Assembly (NCBI RefSeq): GCF_002013915.1
Contig: NZ_MBTF01000001.1
Span: 558,001-622,000, forward strand
Reading direction: 5' to 3'
DNA: 64,000 nucleotides
Source of the DNA: Mucilaginibacter pedocola
GTDB taxonomy: Bacteria; Bacteroidota; Bacteroidia; Sphingobacteriales; Sphingobacteriaceae
In this document: positions 61,161 to 64,000 of the stretch, piece after piece
How the letters are laid out: each line of letters begins with the position of its first letter
How positions within the stretch are numbered: position 1 is the first letter of the stretch
The notes under the pieces: generated by a model
The model's input: the letters and a program-made list of their open reading frames with translations, nothing else
The model's database searches: none
What the model was told of the DNA's origin: nothing
Made by a program: the position numbers and the translations under genes

Positions 61161-62498
61161 ATGAAGATCGAACAATTTGAAGATAAAGGCCTGTCGCATT
61201 ATTCCTATGCGATATTAAGCGAATGCGAAAAAAAGATCGTGCTGATCGATCCATCAAGGGATATTACCTCATACCTCTCTTATACAAAAGCGCACGATGC
61301 AACAATAATTGGTGTGATCGAAACCCATCCGCACGCCGATTTTGTGAGCGGGCACCTGGAATTGCAACAGGTTACTGGAGCGGTCATTTATTGCTCTAAA
61401 CTATTGGGCGCTGAATATGCCCATCAAACATTTGACGATGGCGATGAGCTCTCATTCGGCAAAATAAAACTCAAAGCCCTGAACACACCAGGGCATTCGC
61501 CGGATAGCATCAGCATTGTTTTAGCACATAATGGCCAGGATAAAGCCGTGTTTACCGGCGATACACTGTTCATTGGTGATTGCGGTAGGCCTGATCTGCG
61601 TGAGCAGGCCGGAAACCTCACTGCGAGGCGTGAGGAATTAGCCAAACAGATGTATCATTCACTCCGCGACAAATTGTTGGTGTTGGACGATGCGGTTTGG
61701 GTTTACCCGGCACATGGCGCAGGTACCTTATGCGGTAAAGCGCTAAGCGATGCTAATCGCAGCACTATCGGCGCAGAAAGAGCGGGCAACTGGTCGTTAC
61801 AGGAAATGAGCGAAACTGAATTTGTGCAGACCTTGCTGGGAGATCAGCCATTCATACCAAAATACTTTGCTTATGATGTTGCCTTGAATAAGCATGGCGC
61901 ACCACCATTACAACCAGCATTAGCTGGCGTTCCGGCCAAAAAACCGGTCGAGCTGAACAGCGAAATGTTTATTATCGACGCCCGCCCTGAACAGGAATTT
62001 AAAAAAGGACATTTGCCAGGATCGATCAATATTCAGGATGGCGGCAAATTTGAAACCTGGCTGGGCAGCATCATTGCTCCCAAAGAAGCTTTTTGTTTAG
62101 TAGCTGAAAACGAGGAGAATTTAAATCAATTGATCAGCAAAACCGCTAAAATCGGTTACGAAGCTTTTTTAGAAGCCGCATTTGTGATTGACGGAGGCCA
62201 CGAACAAATGGCAGAACTGAATTTTGCTCATTTTGCTGCGCACCCGGAGCAATACACGATAGTCGATATCCGAAACGAAGCTGAAGTAAAAGCGCAGCCG
62301 GTTTTCCGGAATGCTCTTCCTATTCCACTATATGAATTGCGGGAGCGTTTAGCGGAAATTCCTTTCAGTAAACCTATTGTGGTGCATTGCGCCGGAGGCT
62401 ACCGCAGTGCTGCCGGCAGCAGTATTGTTGCTAACGCATTTGATTCGAAAACCAACGTGTTCGATCTTAGTGAAGCGATCAAAAAGTTTATATCTTAA
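61161..62498 (+). CDS. MBL-fold persulfide dioxygenase-like protein with two rhodanese domains
   Basis: This 445-residue protein has a glyoxalase II-like metallo-beta-lactamase domain (about 1-240) with ETHPHADFVSGH near 53, NTPGHSPDSIS, FTGDTLFIGDCGRPDL and VYPAHGAG. A rhodanese domain without catalytic Cys follows (about 265-345, FCLVAENEEN). A second rhodanese domain carries active Cys near residue 410 (VVHCAGGYRSAAGSS). Such fusions oxidise glutathione persulfide to sulfite or pass sulfane sulfur to thiosulfate. The start at 61161 is 1 base after the YeeE half; the frame from 61110 is not used. Confidence 0.92.
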   Translation: MKIEQFEDKGLSHYSYAILSECEKKIVLIDPSRDITSYLSYTKAHDATIIGVIETHPHADFVSGHLELQQVTGAVIYCSKLLGAEYAHQTFDDGDELSFGKIKLKALNTPGHSPDSISIVLAHNGQDKAVFTGDTLFIGDCGRPDLREQAGNLTARREELAKQMYHSLRDKLLVLDDAVWVYPAHGAGTLCGKALSDANRSTIGAERAGNWSLQEMSETEFVQTLLGDQPFIPKYFAYDVALNKHGAPPLQPALAGVPAKKPVELNSEMFIIDARPEQEFKKGHLPGSINIQDGGKFETWLGSIIAPKEAFCLVAENEENLNQLISKTAKIGYEAFLEAAFVIDGGHEQMAELNFAHFAAHPEQYTIVDIRNEAEVKAQPVFRNALPIPLYELRERLAEIPFSKPIVVHCAGGYRSAAGSSIVANAFDSKTNVFDLSEAIKKFIS

Positions 62499-62500
62499 CA

Positions 62501-63118
62501 ATGGCTGATAAAAAAGAACACTGGGAAAACGTTTATGCTCATAAAAAGCTGACCGAAGTAAGCTGGTACGAAGAAAAGCCGGAAACCTCGTTAAGCATCA
62601 TCAACAGTTTTGATCTTCCCAAGGATGCCGCCATTATCGACATTGGTGGCGGAGACAGCTTACTGGCCGATCATCTGTTGGAATTGGGTTACTCCAACAT
62701 TACCGTATTGGATATTTCTGCCAAGGCTATTGACAGGGCGAAGTTACGGTTGGGTGATAGAGCTTATGAAATTAAATGGAGTGTAAGTGATGTGCTGGAT
62801 ATTTCAACAGACAAACAATATGACCTTTGGCATGACCGGGCAGCTTTTCATTTTTTGACCGATTCAAAAGAGCAAATCAAATATGTGGCGGCGGCAGCTA
62901 AATATTTAAGCGCTAACGGAAAGCTTATCATCGGGACTTTCGGAGTAAATGGCCCTGAAAGATGCAGCGGATTAGCTGTTGAACGTCAATCCCCAGCTTC
63001 GTTATCGAATATTTTCCAGCAGCAGTTTCAATTAACCGGCAGCATAGAACATATTCATCATACACCTTTTGATACTGACCAGGTATTTAATTACAGTTGG
63101 TTTCAAAAACTACCATAA
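62501..63118 (+). CDS. Class I SAM-dependent methyltransferase
   Basis: This 205-residue protein has the Rossmann motif AAIIDIGGGDSLLADHLLELG near residue 43 and the N-terminal ENVYAHKKLTEVSWYEEKPETS, split as residues 10-31, seen in thiol- or metalloid-related methyltransferases. Its place 2 bases after the MBL-rhodanese gene suggests a sulfur or selenium/tellurium substrate, such as a thiol; this is inference. Confidence 0.88.
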   Translation: MADKKEHWENVYAHKKLTEVSWYEEKPETSLSIINSFDLPKDAAIIDIGGGDSLLADHLLELGYSNITVLDISAKAIDRAKLRLGDRAYEIKWSVSDVLDISTDKQYDLWHDRAAFHFLTDSKEQIKYVAAAAKYLSANGKLIIGTFGVNGPERCSGLAVERQSPASLSNIFQQQFQLTGSIEHIHHTPFDTDQVFNYSWFQKLP

Positions 63119-63125
63119 CCTGTGG

Positions 63126-63180
63126 TTATCGTTCATCGCGGTTTATGATAAAAATCTTTACTGAATAAGGATGAATTTTG
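63126..63180 (+). promoter_or_regulatory. TTATC-N16-GATAA operator and -7 element, site C
   Basis: TTATC at 63126-63130, 16 bases, GATAA at 63147-63151, and GAATTTTG at 63173-63180 as the -7 element; again 34 bases from the G of GATAA to the G of TTTG. The YeiH-type gene starts 20 bases later. Confidence 0.75.
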
Positions 63181-63200
63181 GGGTATCAAAACAAAGGATC

Positions 63201-64000
63201 ATGAACACCCAACATCAGTTAACTAAGTCCGCAACTTTTTTTCACCTGAACGAAAACACTCGTAAGATCATATTTATACTTTGTGTGGCCTTATGCCTCA
63301 CACCGTTCGTTAGTCCAGCTATAGCCTTAATGTTAGGTTTGGCGGTCGCTCAACTGTCCGGTCATCCTTACCTGCATTTAAACCATAAAGCAACCCATTT
63401 GCTATTACAGGTTTCGGTTGTGGGCTTGGGCTTTGGCATGAACGTACATAGCGCTATGCAGGCTGGTAAAGAAGGCGTATTGTTTACCATCGCGTCTATC
63501 GCAAGCACATTAGTTTTCGGTTTTCTGATCGGCAAATGGCTGAAAATTGAAAAGAAAACCTCATACCTCATATCAAACGGAACAGCTATTTGTGGAGGCA
63601 GTGCCATAGCGGCCATCTCCCCGGTGATCAAAGCGGAAGAAAAACAAATTTCTGTTGCGTTAGGCTGTGTGTTTATTTTGAACTCTGTCGCGCTGTTCGT
63701 GTTCCCGGTTGTCGGGCATTACTTCAACCTGTCGCAAACACAATTCGGTTTATGGTGCGCCATTGCCATTCACGATACCAGTTCAGTGGTTGGCGCTGCC
63801 AGCAAATATGGCACACATGCCTTAGAGGTCGCCACTACAGTGAAATTGGCCAGGGCGCTTTGGATCGTACCGATCGCTTTCCTTTCAACTTTCCTGTTCA
63901 AGAATAATTCTAAAAAAGTAGCTATCCCTTATTTTATCGGTTTATTCATCCTGGCTATGATCGCCAATACTTATCTGCCGATGGTTAAACTGATCAGCCC
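63201..64000 (+). CDS. YeiH/UPF0324-family putative sulfate or sulfonate exporter (partial)
   Basis: The first 266 residues are in the window. Features include VGLGFGMNVHSAMQAGKEG near residue 78, NGTAICGGSAIAAISPVIKAEE near 130 and AIHDTSSVVGAASKYG near 193, which identify the YeiH family of ten-helix membrane proteins. Members are thought to export sulfate or organosulfur anions. The gene is controlled by operator site C and runs past the window end. Confidence 0.92.
   Translation, partial: MNTQHQLTKSATFFHLNENTRKIIFILCVALCLTPFVSPAIALMLGLAVAQLSGHPYLHLNHKATHLLLQVSVVGLGFGMNVHSAMQAGKEGVLFTIASIASTLVFGFLIGKWLKIEKKTSYLISNGTAICGGSAIAAISPVIKAEEKQISVALGCVFILNSVALFVFPVVGHYFNLSQTQFGLWCAIAIHDTSSVVGAASKYGTHALEVATTVKLARALWIVPIAFLSTFLFKNNSKKVAIPYFIGLFILAMIANTYLPMVKLIS

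Noticed and set aside
1..64000. CRISPR arrays, tRNA or rRNA genes, transposases and integrases
   Set aside because: Looked for but none seen; no repeated spacer pattern, and no protein with recombinase or transposase motifs among the large frames.

Overview
The window reads as Bacteroidota DNA, most likely Sphingobacteriaceae (Mucilaginibacter/Pedobacter-like). The grounds are a CTnDOT-type conjugation set (TraE to TraM, RteC, MobC-like protein and relaxase), a SusC/SusD pair, Bacteroidota -7 promoter elements of the form TAnnTTTG, and no visible rRNA, tRNA, integrase or CRISPR array. It looks like the inside of an integrative conjugative element (ICE) or a conjugative plasmid/genomic island; neither end is in view.

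Region 1 (1-5.3 kb) is the mobilization module: the end of an unknown gene, two small coupled genes, a relaxosome accessory protein, an overlapping relaxase, the VirD4-like coupling protein, and a DUF1016/PDDEXK protein followed by a strong palindrome. Region 2 (5.4-18.6 kb) is cargo placed between the mobilization and transfer modules. It holds a MauE/DoxX-like membrane protein, a DUF6520-like secreted protein, an operon of TlpA-DUF3738 fusion, SusC and SusD on the minus strand, a divergent XRE regulator with a full-length lantibiotic dehydratase (LanB), a LytS/LytTR two-component pair, and a 63-residue cysteine-free Ser/Thr-rich peptide that I propose as the LanB substrate. This is the best candidate for an undescribed system: a LanB with no LanC and no ABC exporter, next to a TonB-dependent SusCD port and a peptide-sensing-style two-component system.

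Region 3 (18.6-31.1 kb) is the transfer operon: an RteC-like pair, then TraE, F, G, three tandem TraI-like paralogues, J, K, L and M. It stops at TraM without a recognisable TraN. Region 4 (31.1-34.3 kb) holds small ICE maintenance genes, a DUF932 gene, and a non-coding stretch full of inverted repeats. Region 5 (34.37-38.5 kb) is a fluoride-resistance operon led by a recognisable fluoride riboswitch: a second enolase, a CLC-type fluoride antiporter, DUF190, CrcB/Fluc and UspA.

Region 6 (38.5-50.4 kb) has an OmpR-type two-component system, a beta-propeller protein, a TolC/adaptor/RND efflux system, two PAP2 phosphatases around a half-size EamA protein, a ynfA-like gene broken by one amber codon, a VIT1-type transporter and a DUF202 protein. 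Region 7 (50.6-64 kb) is a reduced-sulfur module: a TsdA-like thiosulfate dehydrogenase, DsrE, two orphan binding proteins around a 1-Cys peroxiredoxin, MarC, LysR, a flavin reductase, a Crp/Fnr regulator, TauE, two YeeE/YedE halves, an MBL-rhodanese fusion (persulfide dioxygenase-like), a methyltransferase and a YeiH-type exporter cut by the window end. Four promoters in this module share a TTATC-N16-GATAA operator at an identical distance from the TTTG of the -7 element, which suggests one undescribed regulon.
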